Source: Motiliproteus sp047633175 | GTDB taxonomy: Bacteria; Pseudomonadota; Gammaproteobacteria; Pseudomonadales; Balneatricaceae | Length of the DNA: 64,000 nucleotides | Direction: 5' to 3' | Assembly: GCA_047633175.1 (NCBI GenBank) | Contig: JBLIEQ010000014.1 | Location: 1 to 64,000 of the forward strand | Shown: piece after piece, positions 52,111 through 62,526 of the stretch | How the letters are laid out: every line of letters starts with the position of its first letter | Position numbering within the stretch: the stretch's first letter is position 1 | Made by a program: the position numbers and the translations under genes | The notes under the pieces: model-generated | The model's database searches: none | What the model was told of the DNA's origin: nothing | What the model saw: only the letters and a program-made list of their open reading frames with translations

Positions 52111-52395
52111 ATGCCCATGATAGTCAGACTGATTGATTACCTGCGCGGAAACGAAAAGAAGACCGCCTCCGTCGCCAAGGAACGTTTACAGATTATTCTG
52201 GCTCATGAGCGTGCCGGGCGCGGCGCGGCGACGCCGGACTACCTGCCTGCCCTGCAGGAAGAGCTTATGGCGGTGATCGCCAAATATATCCAAATCGACC
52301 GGGATTCCTTCAAGGTTCAGCTGGAGAAACACGATCAGTATGACGTGCTTGAACTCAATATCACCCTGCCGGACAAGGTGAACGTCAAGCGCTGA
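52111..52395 (+). CDS. minE: Cell division topological specificity factor MinE
   Basis: 94 residues from ATG 52111 with GGGGGGAG upstream. KKTASVAKERLQIILAHER is the MinD-binding segment; the rest (LPALQEELMAVIAKYIQIDRD, VLELNITLP) is the dimerisation domain. It stimulates MinD ATPase. Third gene of minCDE. Confidence 0.97.
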   Translation: MPMIVRLIDYLRGNEKKTASVAKERLQIILAHERAGRGAATPDYLPALQEELMAVIAKYIQIDRDSFKVQLEKHDQYDVLELNITLPDKVNVKR

Positions 52396-52436
52396 ACGAG
52401 GCGCTTGCTCAAATAGCCCTGCGGGAGCTTACCCTG

Positions 52437-52463
52437 TGAGAGCCTGCCTGCAGGCGATTTTTT
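52437..52463 (+). terminator. Likely terminator/REP after minE
   Basis: GCCTG-CCTG-CAGGC (52442-52455) followed by GATTTTTT. The TGTGAGAGCCTGCCTGCAGGCGAT context resembles a REP sequence. Confidence 0.55.
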
Positions 52464-52484
52464 AATTTATCCCGCCCCCTCAAC

Positions 52485-52580
52485 AAGCCGTTCGATCACC
52501 TCCGAATCTAGCTGCTCCCGTTTCAGACGCTGTAACTCAGCCTGAAAAGCTGCATGCTGGGCCCACTCGTTCGGTCAAGC
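52485..52580 (-). pseudogene. Fragment of a second yaeQ gene
   Basis: On the - strand the sequence reads EWAQHAAFQAELQRLKREQL then DSEVIERLVE, matching WWNQHASTLAEFRRLKLVQLDAEVIERLV of the intact yaeQ at 53464-54009. About 30 codons survive, in the same orientation, 1 kb away. The remaining intergenic DNA (52581-52757) shows nothing else. Confidence 0.75.
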
Positions 52581-52757
52581 TGCTGTTAGCCTTGCCGAGT
52601 CGTTCCACTCGATCAAACCAGCGAAGTAGTCACCACAACAAATACAGATGATCACTTTTAAGTATAATTATTAAAAAATTCAGTCTCATGTAAGCTTTCT
52701 CAATTATTATCGGCATTATTCATCAACAATAATTAAATTCGAAGGAAGCATTTCAAC

Positions 52758-53129
52758 ATGAAGCCTTTCAACATGAAGCCTTTCAACATAAAGAATGGCC
52801 ATCAGTCGTTAATGCTAAGTGCAGCGCTTATTAGCGCTATAGCATTCACAGGATGCGCTGAGCAAGAAGAGATCACTGATACTACAGAACCACCCACCAA
52901 CGTGATGAATGAAGTCATCGATAGTGACGTAACTATGAGAGTTAGAAAGGCACTCCTTAATGATGACAGTCTGCAGAAATTTGATATTACAGTGGTAACC
53001 CGTAAAGGAGATGTTCTAGTTACCGGGGAGGTAGGCAGTAAAAATATGATTGACCATGTCAAGAATTTAGTCATAAGAGTGGAAGGCGTTCACTCCCTTC
53101 ACGAACATCTTACAATCAACGCATCGTAA
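52758..53129 (+). CDS. BON-domain lipoprotein
   Basis: 123 residues. A signal with lipobox AFTGC (Cys near residue 33) is followed by a BON domain (SDVTMRVRKALLNDDSLQKFDITVVTRKGDVLVTGEV, VEGVHSLHEHLTI), a phospholipid-binding fold of the OsmY/DolP kind. The start lies in a 15-bp repeat (ATGAAGCCTTTCAAC) that offers two in-frame ATGs, at 52758 and 52773; GAAGGAAGC upstream favours the first. Role likely in envelope integrity; no partner gene. Confidence 0.85.
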   Translation: MKPFNMKPFNIKNGHQSLMLSAALISAIAFTGCAEQEEITDTTEPPTNVMNEVIDSDVTMRVRKALLNDDSLQKFDITVVTRKGDVLVTGEVGSKNMIDHVKNLVIRVEGVHSLHEHLTINAS

Positions 53130-53463
53130 TCATATAAGTTTATATCGTCATGCTGAAAAGCCTCGAAGGTTTTTGACTTATAAGGTGCTAGCTGCTTAAT
53201 ATGTCGTTGCCAAAGATTCCTTGATATCCTGGTAACTATTCAGCATATGCATCGACTTGAAATTATGGCGCATTTGTTCCAAGAGACGCCGTGCTTATAT
53301 ATGAACCGACCCCTGTAGGCTTCGCTTTGGCTTCCATGCTAAAGAGACCCTTGCCACAAAAAACCATAATCAATCAAATAGCGAATGTTAATGTGCTGAA
53401 CAATCACATCCCCTGATGACAAAGTGCTATAGCGCCGGAGGAGGCTGTCATCTTACCGCCTGA
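53130..53463. other. Intergenic region, nothing recognised
   Basis: 334 bp between convergent genes; no gene, RNA or clear terminator seen. Confidence 0.4.
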
Positions 53464-54009
53464 CTATTCCTCCCAGCCCTGCTGTAAACAGTTCAGCTTC
53501 ATCTCCCCCTGTTGGTCATTAAGTCCCAGATAAAGATCGTCATCCTGACGGTTTAGCTGCAGCTCAAAACCGGCTTTCATCCCTGTCACAAGCCGTTCGA
53601 TCACCTCTGCATCCAGCTGCACCAGCTTCAGGCGCCGAAATTCTGCTAGGGTGCTGGCGTGCTGATTCCACCAGCGATGCGCATTAGCGCCATAGCTATA
53701 GAGCGTTAAGCGCGGATGGCGTTTATTGAGTTTTTTGAGCCGGTCCAGATCGGGCTGACCGATTTCGATCCAGTGTTGCACCTCTTCATAATCATTGCGC
53801 AACCAGATCGGCGCTTCATCGGAGGAGACCCCGCCGCCAAATTTAAGTCCCGGCTCATACTCCAGCCCCAGCGCCAGCAGCCGTGCCAGTAGCCGCTCTA
53901 GCGACTCCGACGGGTGCTGGGCTACCGTAAGATCAAACTGCTCATAGCAGTGCCTGTCCATATCACTGATAAAAAATTTAACCTTGAAAATACGACTGCC
54001 TTTGGCCAT
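53464..54009 (-). CDS. yaeQ: YaeQ family protein
   Basis: 181 residues, the standard length. Typical features: FKVKFFISDMDRHCYEQFDLTVAQHPSES, LEYEPGLKFGGGVSSDEAPIWLRND, WIEIGQPDLDRLKK and LYSYGANAHRWW. The fold is related to PD-(D/E)XK nucleases, but a cellular function is not firmly established. It lies downstream of ung in the same orientation (64 bp gap). Confidence 0.95.
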   Translation of the reverse strand: MAKGSRIFKVKFFISDMDRHCYEQFDLTVAQHPSESLERLLARLLALGLEYEPGLKFGGGVSSDEAPIWLRNDYEEVQHWIEIGQPDLDRLKKLNKRHPRLTLYSYGANAHRWWNQHASTLAEFRRLKLVQLDAEVIERLVTGMKAGFELQLNRQDDDLYLGLNDQQGEMKLNCLQQGWEE

Positions 54010-54072
54010 TACATCCTATCCTGTAGTTCGTTTGTGGGTCGTTGGACGCGGATACTGTCTGGTTGGCTTGAA

Positions 54073-54792
54073 TCAAAACAGCGAGGGTTGCACTGCTGCT
54101 TCTGCCGATGACGAGGCCAGCTGCCAGTCGATGGGTACCTCCCCTCGCGCCTGCAGATAGGCATTGGCCCTGGAAAAATGGCCCGATCCCAAAAAGCCGC
54201 GATACGCGGACAACGGCGAGGGGTGCGGGGCTCGCAACACGCAGTGACGTCCGGTATCAATAAAGGCTCCTTTTTTCTGCGCATAGCTTCCCCAGAGCAT
54301 AAAGACCAGGCCCTCCAAGCGCTCGTTAAGCAGCTGGATAACACGATCGGTAAAGCGCTCCCAGCCCTGGCCCTGATGCGAATTCGGACTGGCCTGCTGC
54401 ACCGTCAGCACCGCATTAAGCAGCAGCACCCCCTGCTTCGCCCAAGCCTCCAGACAACCATGATCAACCGGCGTACAGCCGATATCCTGCTGTAGCTCTT
54501 TGTAGATATTGGCCAGTGAGGGCGGGATCTTTACCCCCGATTTCACCGAGAAGCTCAACCCATGGGCCTGACCAGGACCGTGGTAGGGATCCTGACCGAG
54601 GATCACGACCTTGACCCGATCTGGCGGGCAGAGGCTGAGGGCATTAAAAACCTCCTCAGACGGCGGGTAGATCGTATGTTGGCGAGCCTGCTGCGTTAAA
54701 AATGCCTGCAGAGCCTGCATATACGCACAGCTAAACTGATCGGCCAGGGCCACCTGCCAACCCAGCGGCAGTTGCTGCTCATTCATCTGCAT
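54073..54792 (-). CDS. ung: Uracil-DNA glycosylase
   Basis: 239 residues. Family 1 UDG motifs: VVILGQDPYHGPGQAHGLSFSV (catalytic Asp in GQDPYH), LLNAVLTVQQASPNSHQGQGWE, and HPSPLSAYRGFLGSGHF (catalytic His). It excises uracil from DNA to start base-excision repair. The gene follows lysS at a 24-bp gap, possibly co-transcribed. Confidence 0.98.
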   Translation of the reverse strand: MQMNEQQLPLGWQVALADQFSCAYMQALQAFLTQQARQHTIYPPSEEVFNALSLCPPDRVKVVILGQDPYHGPGQAHGLSFSVKSGVKIPPSLANIYKELQQDIGCTPVDHGCLEAWAKQGVLLLNAVLTVQQASPNSHQGQGWERFTDRVIQLLNERLEGLVFMLWGSYAQKKGAFIDTGRHCVLRAPHPSPLSAYRGFLGSGHFSRANAYLQARGEVPIDWQLASSSAEAAVQPSLF

Positions 54793-54816
54793 ACCCTTAG
54801 CGCCGACCGCCAGCGC

Positions 54817-56361
54817 TTACTCCTGTTCGCTGCCGGGCTTATGCTCAGGCCGCATATGCGGGAACAGCAGCACATCGCGGATCGAGGGAGAGTCGGTAAA
54901 GTACATCACCAGACGGTCGATCCCTATACCTTCACCGGCAGTCGGTGGCAGGCCGTATTCGAGTGCATTGATGTAATCAGCGTCATAGTGCATCGCCTCA
55001 TCGTCGCCGCCCTCTTTCTCGGTGACCTGATCCATAAAGCGCTGTGCCTGATCTTCGGAATCATTCAACTCGGAGAAGCCGTTCGCGATCTCGCGGCCGC
55101 CCAGGAAGAACTCGAAACGGTCGGTCACCAGCGGGTCGTCATCGTTACGGCGCGCCAGCGGTGACACTTCGGTCGGATAGTGAGTAATAAAGGTCGGCTG
55201 ACTCAGTAGATGCTCGACGGTCTCCTCGAAGATTTCGATCTGCACTCGACCCAGGCCCCAGCTGTCGCTGAGCTTGATACCCAACCCCTGGGCGATCTCG
55301 CGAGCCTGGGATACGTCGGCCAGTGCCTCGGCGCTGATCGCCGGATTAAACTGCAGCACCGCATCAAACACACTCAGACGGGTAAAGGGTTTGGCCAGGT
55401 CGTACTCGATCGTCTCCAGCACCTCGCCCTGATCGTCCTTGACCGTATTGACCAGGGTGGTGGTGCCAAGCACCTGCTGGGCCACGGTACGCAGCATATC
55501 CTCTGTCATATCCATCAGATCTTTGTAATCGGCATAGGCCTGATAGAACTCGAGCATGGTGAACTCGGGGTTATGGCGGCTCGACAACCCTTCGTTACGG
55601 AAGTTACGGTTGATCTCGAACACACGCTCGAAACCGCCCACCACCAGCCGCTTAAGATACAGCTCGGGGGCGATGCGCAGGTACATATCGATATCCAGCG
55701 CATTGTGATGGGTCACAAAGGGACGTGCCGCCGCGCCGCCCGGAATAACCTGCAGCATCGGCGTTTCGGCTTCGACGAAGCGACGCTCGGAAAGATAGTT
55801 GCGGATCGCGGCCACGATCTTGGCGCGAGTCTCGAACACCTGACGCGACGCGTCATTGGTGATCAGATCGACGTAGCGCTGCCGGTAGCGCTGCTCGGTA
55901 TCCTGCAGCCCCTTATGCTTATCGGGCAGCGGCCGTAGATTCTTGGTCAACAGCTCGTTGCAGCCCATATCGACATACAGATCACCCTTGCCCGACTTGT
56001 GCAGGATGCCTTTGATGCCCACGATATCGCCCAGATCCATCGCCTTGGCGAAGGGACGTGCCGCTTTATTCACATACAGCTGGATTCGGCCGCTCATATC
56101 CTGGAGAACCGCGAAGGCGCCACGATTAAGCATGATTCGGCCCGCTACTGCGACCTCAATCGCCAGACCTTCGAGCTCCTCTTTGGTCTTGTCGCCATGC
56201 TCAAGCTGCAGATCCTCCGCATAACTATCACGGCGAAAACTGTTGGGGAACGTATAACCTTCGGCGCGTAGCGCCTTGAGCTTTTCGCGACGCTCAGCAA
56301 CGAGTCGGTTCTCTTCGGGTTGAACGCCATCCTGGTGCGGAGCAGTTTGCTTGTCTGACAT
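54817..56361 (-). CDS. lysS: Lysyl-tRNA synthetase, class II
   Basis: 514 residues (E. coli LysS 505). N-terminal OB-fold anticodon-binding domain (VAVAGRIMLNRGAFAVLQDMSGRIQLYV), then class II motifs: motif 2 FRNEGLSSRHNPEFTMLEFYQAYADY and motif 3 GIGIDRLVMYFTDSPSIRDV. It charges tRNA-Lys. The prfB-lysS order is the common gammaproteobacterial arrangement; a 166-bp gap holds its leader. Confidence 0.98.
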   Translation of the reverse strand: MSDKQTAPHQDGVQPEENRLVAERREKLKALRAEGYTFPNSFRRDSYAEDLQLEHGDKTKEELEGLAIEVAVAGRIMLNRGAFAVLQDMSGRIQLYVNKAARPFAKAMDLGDIVGIKGILHKSGKGDLYVDMGCNELLTKNLRPLPDKHKGLQDTEQRYRQRYVDLITNDASRQVFETRAKIVAAIRNYLSERRFVEAETPMLQVIPGGAAARPFVTHHNALDIDMYLRIAPELYLKRLVVGGFERVFEINRNFRNEGLSSRHNPEFTMLEFYQAYADYKDLMDMTEDMLRTVAQQVLGTTTLVNTVKDDQGEVLETIEYDLAKPFTRLSVFDAVLQFNPAISAEALADVSQAREIAQGLGIKLSDSWGLGRVQIEIFEETVEHLLSQPTFITHYPTEVSPLARRNDDDPLVTDRFEFFLGGREIANGFSELNDSEDQAQRFMDQVTEKEGGDDEAMHYDADYINALEYGLPPTAGEGIGIDRLVMYFTDSPSIRDVLLFPHMRPEHKPGSEQE

Positions 56362-56527
56362 CGGTATCGCCTTAACTTATGTTTCTTTAAATCGGAATTC
56401 GGATGCTATCAACTGACGCGTCTGAGCGAAGGTCAGGTTAGGCAAAATTCGGTGAAAGAGCGCAGTTTGCTGGTGCAAATGAGGATCTTGAACCGATTTT
56501 AACGACACCTGGCCGAGCTCAGGCGCG

Positions 56528-57625
<1,098 letters not shown>

Positions 57626-57737
57626 CGGTTTCCACTATTTTATGCGAGTCTGAGAGTCTTAAGACCAAACAAAAGCGTAGATTTTACCTGAAATATGCCT
57701 AGTTTGGATAGCCGTCACGCAAGTCAATATGGGAATG

Positions 57738-60242
57738 CTAGAGCGCCTGAAACTGCAGTTTCTGGACCATCTGCAGCAACGCCTGCTTTAACGCCGGCTC
57801 AGTCGTCATCATCCGGTGCAGGGTCCTGGCCGGTATCCACAACAGGTCGACAGGGCTGGCTGCGCGTAACCCGGTGCTGTGGTGATCGACAAAGAGGGCG
57901 CTGAAGCCTGCATAACAACCCGGCCCCAGCACATCGAGCACCCGCGTCTGGCCGGTCTCAGTATCCCGATCGACCCGTTCGACAACACCACGGACCACAA
58001 TAATCAACGCCCTATGCTGCTCCTCATGCTCGACGATCATATCCTGTGGCTGATAGATCCGCTGTTCCGCGATGCTGAGCAGCTGCGACAGCGATTCGGG
58101 GCTTAATTCAGCGGCCCAGGCCGCATCACGGATCAGCTGCAGCGGGTCGGGTAACAATACCGTTTCAACCTCAGAAAAATGGCGCTGCTGCAGGCGGTGG
58201 CTGATCTGCCCCTGCATCCGTTCGGCCTCGGCAGGATCGAGCAAGGCCTGCCGCTGCAACGCCTCCACCAGGGTCCGCTTCTGAATCAGCAGGGTGCGTT
58301 GGGCGCTGTGCAGCTCCGCCTGGCGGGCCCACTCAGGAAAACTGTTTTTTAACTGCAGCAGCATGGCGTAGGTTTCATGTTTGTTGCGCACCAGCTCGGC
58401 ACGCGCCCTGCGGGCACTGGGAATATCAACCGTCAGGGCATCGACCTGAGCCAAGGCCGCATTCTGAGCCTGCACAAAACCGCGCGCCATATCGTAACCT
58501 AGGATCAGATGCTTATAGGCGATACGACTCGCCAGCCGCTCCAGTAAGGGCACTCGATGCAGCCACGCGAGTGGTAAGGAACCATTCCAATAACGCTGTA
58601 GCTGCGGCCGCGGATGAATTCTGGGGGCACCATCAAGCGCCTGATCTACCGCATCGATCAGCCTTGAAGTCGCCTCGCGCCCCAAGAACCCCTCTGTGTA
58701 TTGCGACCAGTAGCTGCTGCGCTCGTGCTCCAATAACCGGCGCCGGTACTCTGTTTCCCGCTCGGCCGCCGCGTGCTGGGCCGGCTTACTGCCCTGGACC
58801 TCAGGAACCGCCACCACGATCGGAGCCAGCGCATTACGCTCGATCTCCTGCCAGTCGGAGAGCTGAGTCAGCGAACGCTTCTTAAACTCCGGCAGGCGTG
58901 CGACCATCTGCCGCTGAATGGTCTGCTCGGCACGATCAATCATCGCCTGCTTACCTGGCGGTAACCGGTCCAGCCCCAGCCGAGCGAACAACCATCCCAT
59001 GCTGCTGCCGTTGATCACGATGGTCAGCACCACGATGCCGGCGGTCAGAAACAATACCTGTTCGCCCCAGCGGCTGTCGACGCCCGGATGCTGCGCCAGC
59101 ATCAGCGCCAATGCCAGAGCGACGGCACCGCGCAGACCGCCCCAGATCAACACCAGCGCCTTGTTCCTTCCCAGGCCGAAACCCAGGCGCTGCAGCAACG
59201 GCATCAGCACCACCACCGTACAGGCTCTGATCAGCAGCAGCCCCAGATAGAGCGCCAGCAGTAATCCCCAGCTGGTGGGATCGAAGAGTTCGACACGATC
59301 GGCTATCAACAACCCCACCACCAGGAAGATCAGCGTATTGGCCATGTACGCCAGCAGACTCCAGAACGCGTGCAGAAATTCGAGCGCTTCGGGAGAAAAT
59401 CGGGCCCGGCCCTTACCTGCCAGCACCAACCCGAACACCACCACCGCCACCACACCTGACGCATCGAGCACGACGTCGGTGACAAAATAGACCAGATAAG
59501 CACAGGCGATCGACAGCGTGGTCTCGACCAACGGATCGTTATAGATCCGCCCTACGGCGATAATAAGCAGCTTGCCGCACAGCCAGCCAGCCAGACCACC
59601 CAGGGCGACGGTCCAGAGTAACTCGAAGGCGATAGCACCCAGGCTGATCGAGGCCTCATCGACACTCAATAAAATAGAGAAACAGACCGAGAACAGCACA
59701 ATAGCCGTGCCGTCATTAAACAGCGACTCACCCTCAAGCAGGGTTTCCAGCCGTTTACGCGAACTGACGTCGCGCAGTAGCGCCACCACCGCCACCGGGT
59801 CGGTGGCGCTGATCAGGGCACCGAACAGGAAGGCTAGCGGCCAGCTCCAGTCCCAGGGCAACAACCAGCGCACCAGCACGGCCGTTAACAGCGCACTGAT
59901 CAACATGCCCGGCAGTGCCAGCAGCGCGACCTGCGGCAGGGCGCGACGCAGCAGATGCGGCTCCAGCGAATAGGCTGATTCGAAGATCAGGGTGGGAAGA
60001 AAAAGAAACAAAATCAGATGAGGGTCGAGGTGGGTGACGCTTTGTAAAACCTGATGAAACGCTGGCAGAGAATCGCTCAGAAGCAACGAACGATCGAGCC
60101 ATCCGACCAGCAATCCGACCAGCAGCAGCATCACCGAGTAGGGCACCCGGCTGTGGCTGGTCAGGTGGCGTAAGACCGACCCAAGCAGCAGCGCGACTGC
60201 GATCATCAACACCACCATCACCCCGGCCTGGGTTGCGATCAT
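57738..60242 (-). CDS. CPA1 Na+(K+)/H+ antiporter with cyclic nucleotide-binding-like domain
   Basis: 834 residues from ATG 60242, chosen for AGGAG 8 nt upstream; a frame from 60287 would overlap mlaC. About 12 membrane helices in residues 1-405 with FGALISATDPVAVVALLRDV and LLEGESLFNDGTAIVLF (the ATDP and ND motifs of NhaP/NHE exchangers). Then a cytoplasmic helical region of about 300 residues, and a C-terminal CAP_ED-like domain (about 700-810: IYQPQDMIVEHEEQHRALIIVVRGVVERV, LGPGCYAGFSALFVD). The plan resembles SOS1-type exchangers. Whether it binds a nucleotide is unknown. Confidence 0.9.
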   Translation of the reverse strand: MIATQAGVMVVLMIAVALLLGSVLRHLTSHSRVPYSVMLLLVGLLVGWLDRSLLLSDSLPAFHQVLQSVTHLDPHLILFLFLPTLIFESAYSLEPHLLRRALPQVALLALPGMLISALLTAVLVRWLLPWDWSWPLAFLFGALISATDPVAVVALLRDVSSRKRLETLLEGESLFNDGTAIVLFSVCFSILLSVDEASISLGAIAFELLWTVALGGLAGWLCGKLLIIAVGRIYNDPLVETTLSIACAYLVYFVTDVVLDASGVVAVVVFGLVLAGKGRARFSPEALEFLHAFWSLLAYMANTLIFLVVGLLIADRVELFDPTSWGLLLALYLGLLLIRACTVVVLMPLLQRLGFGLGRNKALVLIWGGLRGAVALALALMLAQHPGVDSRWGEQVLFLTAGIVVLTIVINGSSMGWLFARLGLDRLPPGKQAMIDRAEQTIQRQMVARLPEFKKRSLTQLSDWQEIERNALAPIVVAVPEVQGSKPAQHAAAERETEYRRRLLEHERSSYWSQYTEGFLGREATSRLIDAVDQALDGAPRIHPRPQLQRYWNGSLPLAWLHRVPLLERLASRIAYKHLILGYDMARGFVQAQNAALAQVDALTVDIPSARRARAELVRNKHETYAMLLQLKNSFPEWARQAELHSAQRTLLIQKRTLVEALQRQALLDPAEAERMQGQISHRLQQRHFSEVETVLLPDPLQLIRDAAWAAELSPESLSQLLSIAEQRIYQPQDMIVEHEEQHRALIIVVRGVVERVDRDTETGQTRVLDVLGPGCYAGFSALFVDHHSTGLRAASPVDLLWIPARTLHRMMTTEPALKQALLQMVQKLQFQAL

Positions 60243-60267
60243 CGTTGCCGCTCCTGGCAGTCCTTGT

Positions 60268-60903
60268 CTACTGTGCCTTGGTAACACCCCAGTTGGCGAT
60301 CACTTTTGAAATATCATCATATTGCTCCATATAGTGCGCAAACTGATTCCTGAACACCAGACCTATATTGATCCCTTCGACAACCAGGTTCTCAACTTTC
60401 CACTGCTCCTGATCATTCAGAAACAGCGAGTACTGCACCTGATAACGCTCACCGCCTTTGAGAGCGATGGTTGAACCGACACTGGCGCGTATGCCTCTGG
60501 CATCATAATCGGCACTCTCAACCTCAAAGGTATCCAGCTCATCGAGCCGATCCAGCCCCTTGCTGTAGGTGCTGACCAGGGTGCGTTTAAACACATTATT
60601 GAAGAGCTGCAGCTGGTCATCGCTGGCCTGACGAGCATATTTACCCATCACCTTGCGCGAGATCCGCTTAAAATCGATCACCGGCCCAAGCTCATTCTCC
60701 ATCAACTCCAGCAGCCCCTGCTCCGGCATACCGGCAATCAGCACCTGATCAGTGATCAACTTCTGGATCGACAGATAGCTGGCATTAATCACCTGCTCCG
60801 GCTTTTCCTGAGCCGCCTGCAGAGGCGCCATCACCCCTGCGGACAACAACCCCAACAGCAACAACAGAGAGGTCTTGATCCCCTGTATCGACACGCTTTT
60901 CAT
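60268..60903 (-). CDS. mlaC: MlaC/Ttg2D family phospholipid-binding periplasmic protein
   Basis: 211 residues: signal peptide to about residue 30 (APLQA), then a MlaC domain (ELGPVIDFKRISRKVMGKYAR, QLQLFNNVFKRTLVSTYSKGL, YQVQYSLFLNDQEQWKVENLVVEGINIGLVFRNQF). MlaC ferries phospholipids between OmpC-MlaA and the MlaFEDB pump. The usual mlaFEDB genes are not beside it, so this is an orphan or an additional copy. It is followed by the CPA1 antiporter gene. Confidence 0.9.
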   Translation of the reverse strand: MKSVSIQGIKTSLLLLLGLLSAGVMAPLQAAQEKPEQVINASYLSIQKLITDQVLIAGMPEQGLLELMENELGPVIDFKRISRKVMGKYARQASDDQLQLFNNVFKRTLVSTYSKGLDRLDELDTFEVESADYDARGIRASVGSTIALKGGERYQVQYSLFLNDQEQWKVENLVVEGINIGLVFRNQFAHYMEQYDDISKVIANWGVTKAQ

Positions 60904-60954
60904 ACGACCACTCCTTATAGTTAAATTAATTTAGGGTTCGGGTACCGTCCGGCG

Positions 60955-61332
60955 CTACACCAGCGGCCAGTTCTTGGCTGCAATCAGGCCCCAGGTCATC
61001 ACCAGCAGTAACAGGGCCAAGAAGACGGCGGCTGAACCTATATCTTTGGCCCGGCCGGACAGGGGGTGCAGCTCGGCACCGACCCGGTCAACGACCGCTT
61101 CGATGGCGGAGTTCAACAGTTCCATCAACAATACCAGCCCCAGGCTTAACCAGAGCAAAACCAACTCCAGGGTATCCGCCGCAACTAGAAAACCCAGCGG
61201 CAGCAGCGCCAGCGCCAGCAGCGACTCCTGCCGGAATGCCGCCTCATGCGTCCAGGCCGCTTTAAAACCCTGCCAGGAGTACTTGGCCGCATAAAGAATA
61301 CGGATCAAACCTGTTCGTCCCGGTTTAGCCAC
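60955..61332 (-). CDS. dgkA: Diacylglycerol kinase
   Basis: 125 residues from GTG 61332 (GAGGAG upstream, overlapping the flavodoxin stop); E. coli DgkA is 122. Three membrane helices with the signature ELLNSAIEAVVDRVGAELHPLSGRAKDIGSAAVF containing the catalytic Glu/Asn/Asp residues. It recycles diacylglycerol to phosphatidic acid. Confidence 0.95.
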   Translation of the reverse strand: MAKPGRTGLIRILYAAKYSWQGFKAAWTHEAAFRQESLLALALLPLGFLVAADTLELVLLWLSLGLVLLMELLNSAIEAVVDRVGAELHPLSGRAKDIGSAAVFLALLLLVMTWGLIAAKNWPLV

Positions 61333-61840
61333 GTTCAAACTCCTCGCGAATCTGTACACACCACCGCTCAACCCGCTGCGCGGTCTGCTCGTGCTGACAG
61401 TCTTCGTCGAGCGCCAGACCCACAAACCGGGTCGCATCTGGAGTTAACCCTTTAGAGGCGCTGAAGTCATAACCCTCGACCGGCCAGTAACCGACCAGCT
61501 GAGCACCCCGGTCAACCAACCGATCGTGCAACAGCCCCATCGCATCAAGAAACCAGTCTCCGTAGCCGACCTGATCGCCCAAACCGAACAGCGCGATGCG
61601 TTTACCGCTAAGTGATAGGCTATCGAGTTCTCCCCAGACCTCTTCCCATTCAGACTGGATCTCACCGTAATCCCAGGTTGGAATACCCATAATGATCTGA
61701 TCGTAATCGTTTGCGTGCAGCAGGGGCTCATCGGCCACGTTGTAAAGATCGAGCTGATCCTGGGTAAGCGTTCGCTCGATCAATTCGGCTATATCTTCGG
61801 TATTTCCGGTGGTGGAGCCGTAAAACAGGGCTATCTTCAC
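61325..61840 (-). CDS. fldB: Flavodoxin (FldB-like)
   Basis: 171 residues. FMN phosphate loop FYGSTTGNTEDIAELI; the Trp loop IPTWDYGEIQSEWEEVW; and FGLGDQVGYGDWFLDAMGLLHD, a long-chain flavodoxin insertion typical of FldA/FldB. Low-potential electron carrier. Choice of FldB over FldA rests on general look and is not firm. Overlaps dgkA. Confidence 0.9.
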   Translation of the reverse strand: MKIALFYGSTTGNTEDIAELIERTLTQDQLDLYNVADEPLLHANDYDQIIMGIPTWDYGEIQSEWEEVWGELDSLSLSGKRIALFGLGDQVGYGDWFLDAMGLLHDRLVDRGAQLVGYWPVEGYDFSASKGLTPDATRFVGLALDEDCQHEQTAQRVERWCVQIREEFERG

Positions 61841-61893
61841 ACGTCTACTCTCTTAAATTGCTTTAGCACGGCTGCCGCACTCGAATCTGGCAT

Positions 61894-62223
61894 CTATTTT
61901 TTTGTGGCGAAGGCGTCGAAGGCACCCTGGGAGACCCGCTCTATCGACTCCCGGGCTTCGGAAAACGCCTGCAGATTATCTTTGCGAGCCTGCTGGAAGG
62001 TCTCTTCTACCAACTGGGTGTATCTTGCCTGCAGCTCAAGCAACTCCTCTGTCGAGCTACACTGCTTAAGCTCTTTAGTCTGGCTCAGGGTCGAATTCAT
62101 GCACGCCTGAGCACAGGCGATCTGCTGTTTGGTCAGCCGGTCCAGCATCCGGGTCTGAATCTCCATCAACTCTTTGAAGGGCTCCATCGATGCATTCACT
62201 TTCTTTGATATATCCTGAAACAT
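61894..62223 (-). CDS. Phasin family protein
   Basis: 109 residues, nearly all amphipathic helix: FKELMEIQTRMLDRLTKQQIACAQACMNSTL, ELLELQARYTQLVEETFQQARKDNLQAFSEARESIERV. This is the phasin pattern of proteins that coat polyhydroxyalkanoate granules. No PHA synthase is visible in the window. Confidence 0.85.
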   Translation of the reverse strand: MFQDISKKVNASMEPFKELMEIQTRMLDRLTKQQIACAQACMNSTLSQTKELKQCSSTEELLELQARYTQLVEETFQQARKDNLQAFSEARESIERVSQGAFDAFATKK

Positions 62224-62410
62224 CCGCCTTCCCCTTACCCTACAGTGTTGTTGACGATGACTTTGACGTAGACCTTGACTTTGACGCCGAGACAGACCGA
62301 AACTTCCGCCCCGTCTTTTCCATGAGACGGGAAAGCGCGTTATTATAATCCCCCGCCAAAGCGGCTGTACAGCAAGACAACCCTATAACCTATAACCTAA
62401 ACCTGTAACC

Positions 62411-62462
62411 TGTACTTGTAACCTGTACTTGTAACCCGTACTTGTAACCCGTACTTGTAACC
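62411..62462. repeat. 13-bp tandem repeat
   Basis: Four units of TGTACTTGTAACC/CGTACTTGTAACC, starting at 62411, 62424, 62437 and 62450, preceded by related CCTATAACCTATAACCTAA. It lies between the phasin and gloA genes; no gene there. Confidence 0.9.
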
Positions 62463-62526
62463 TAAGACAGGAACAGGAATAAGCACGCCGCTAAAATGCC
62501 AGCAACCCCAACAGGAGATCTCGATT

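Noticed and set aside
55210..55938. 242-codon + strand frame
   Set aside because: Antisense to lysS.
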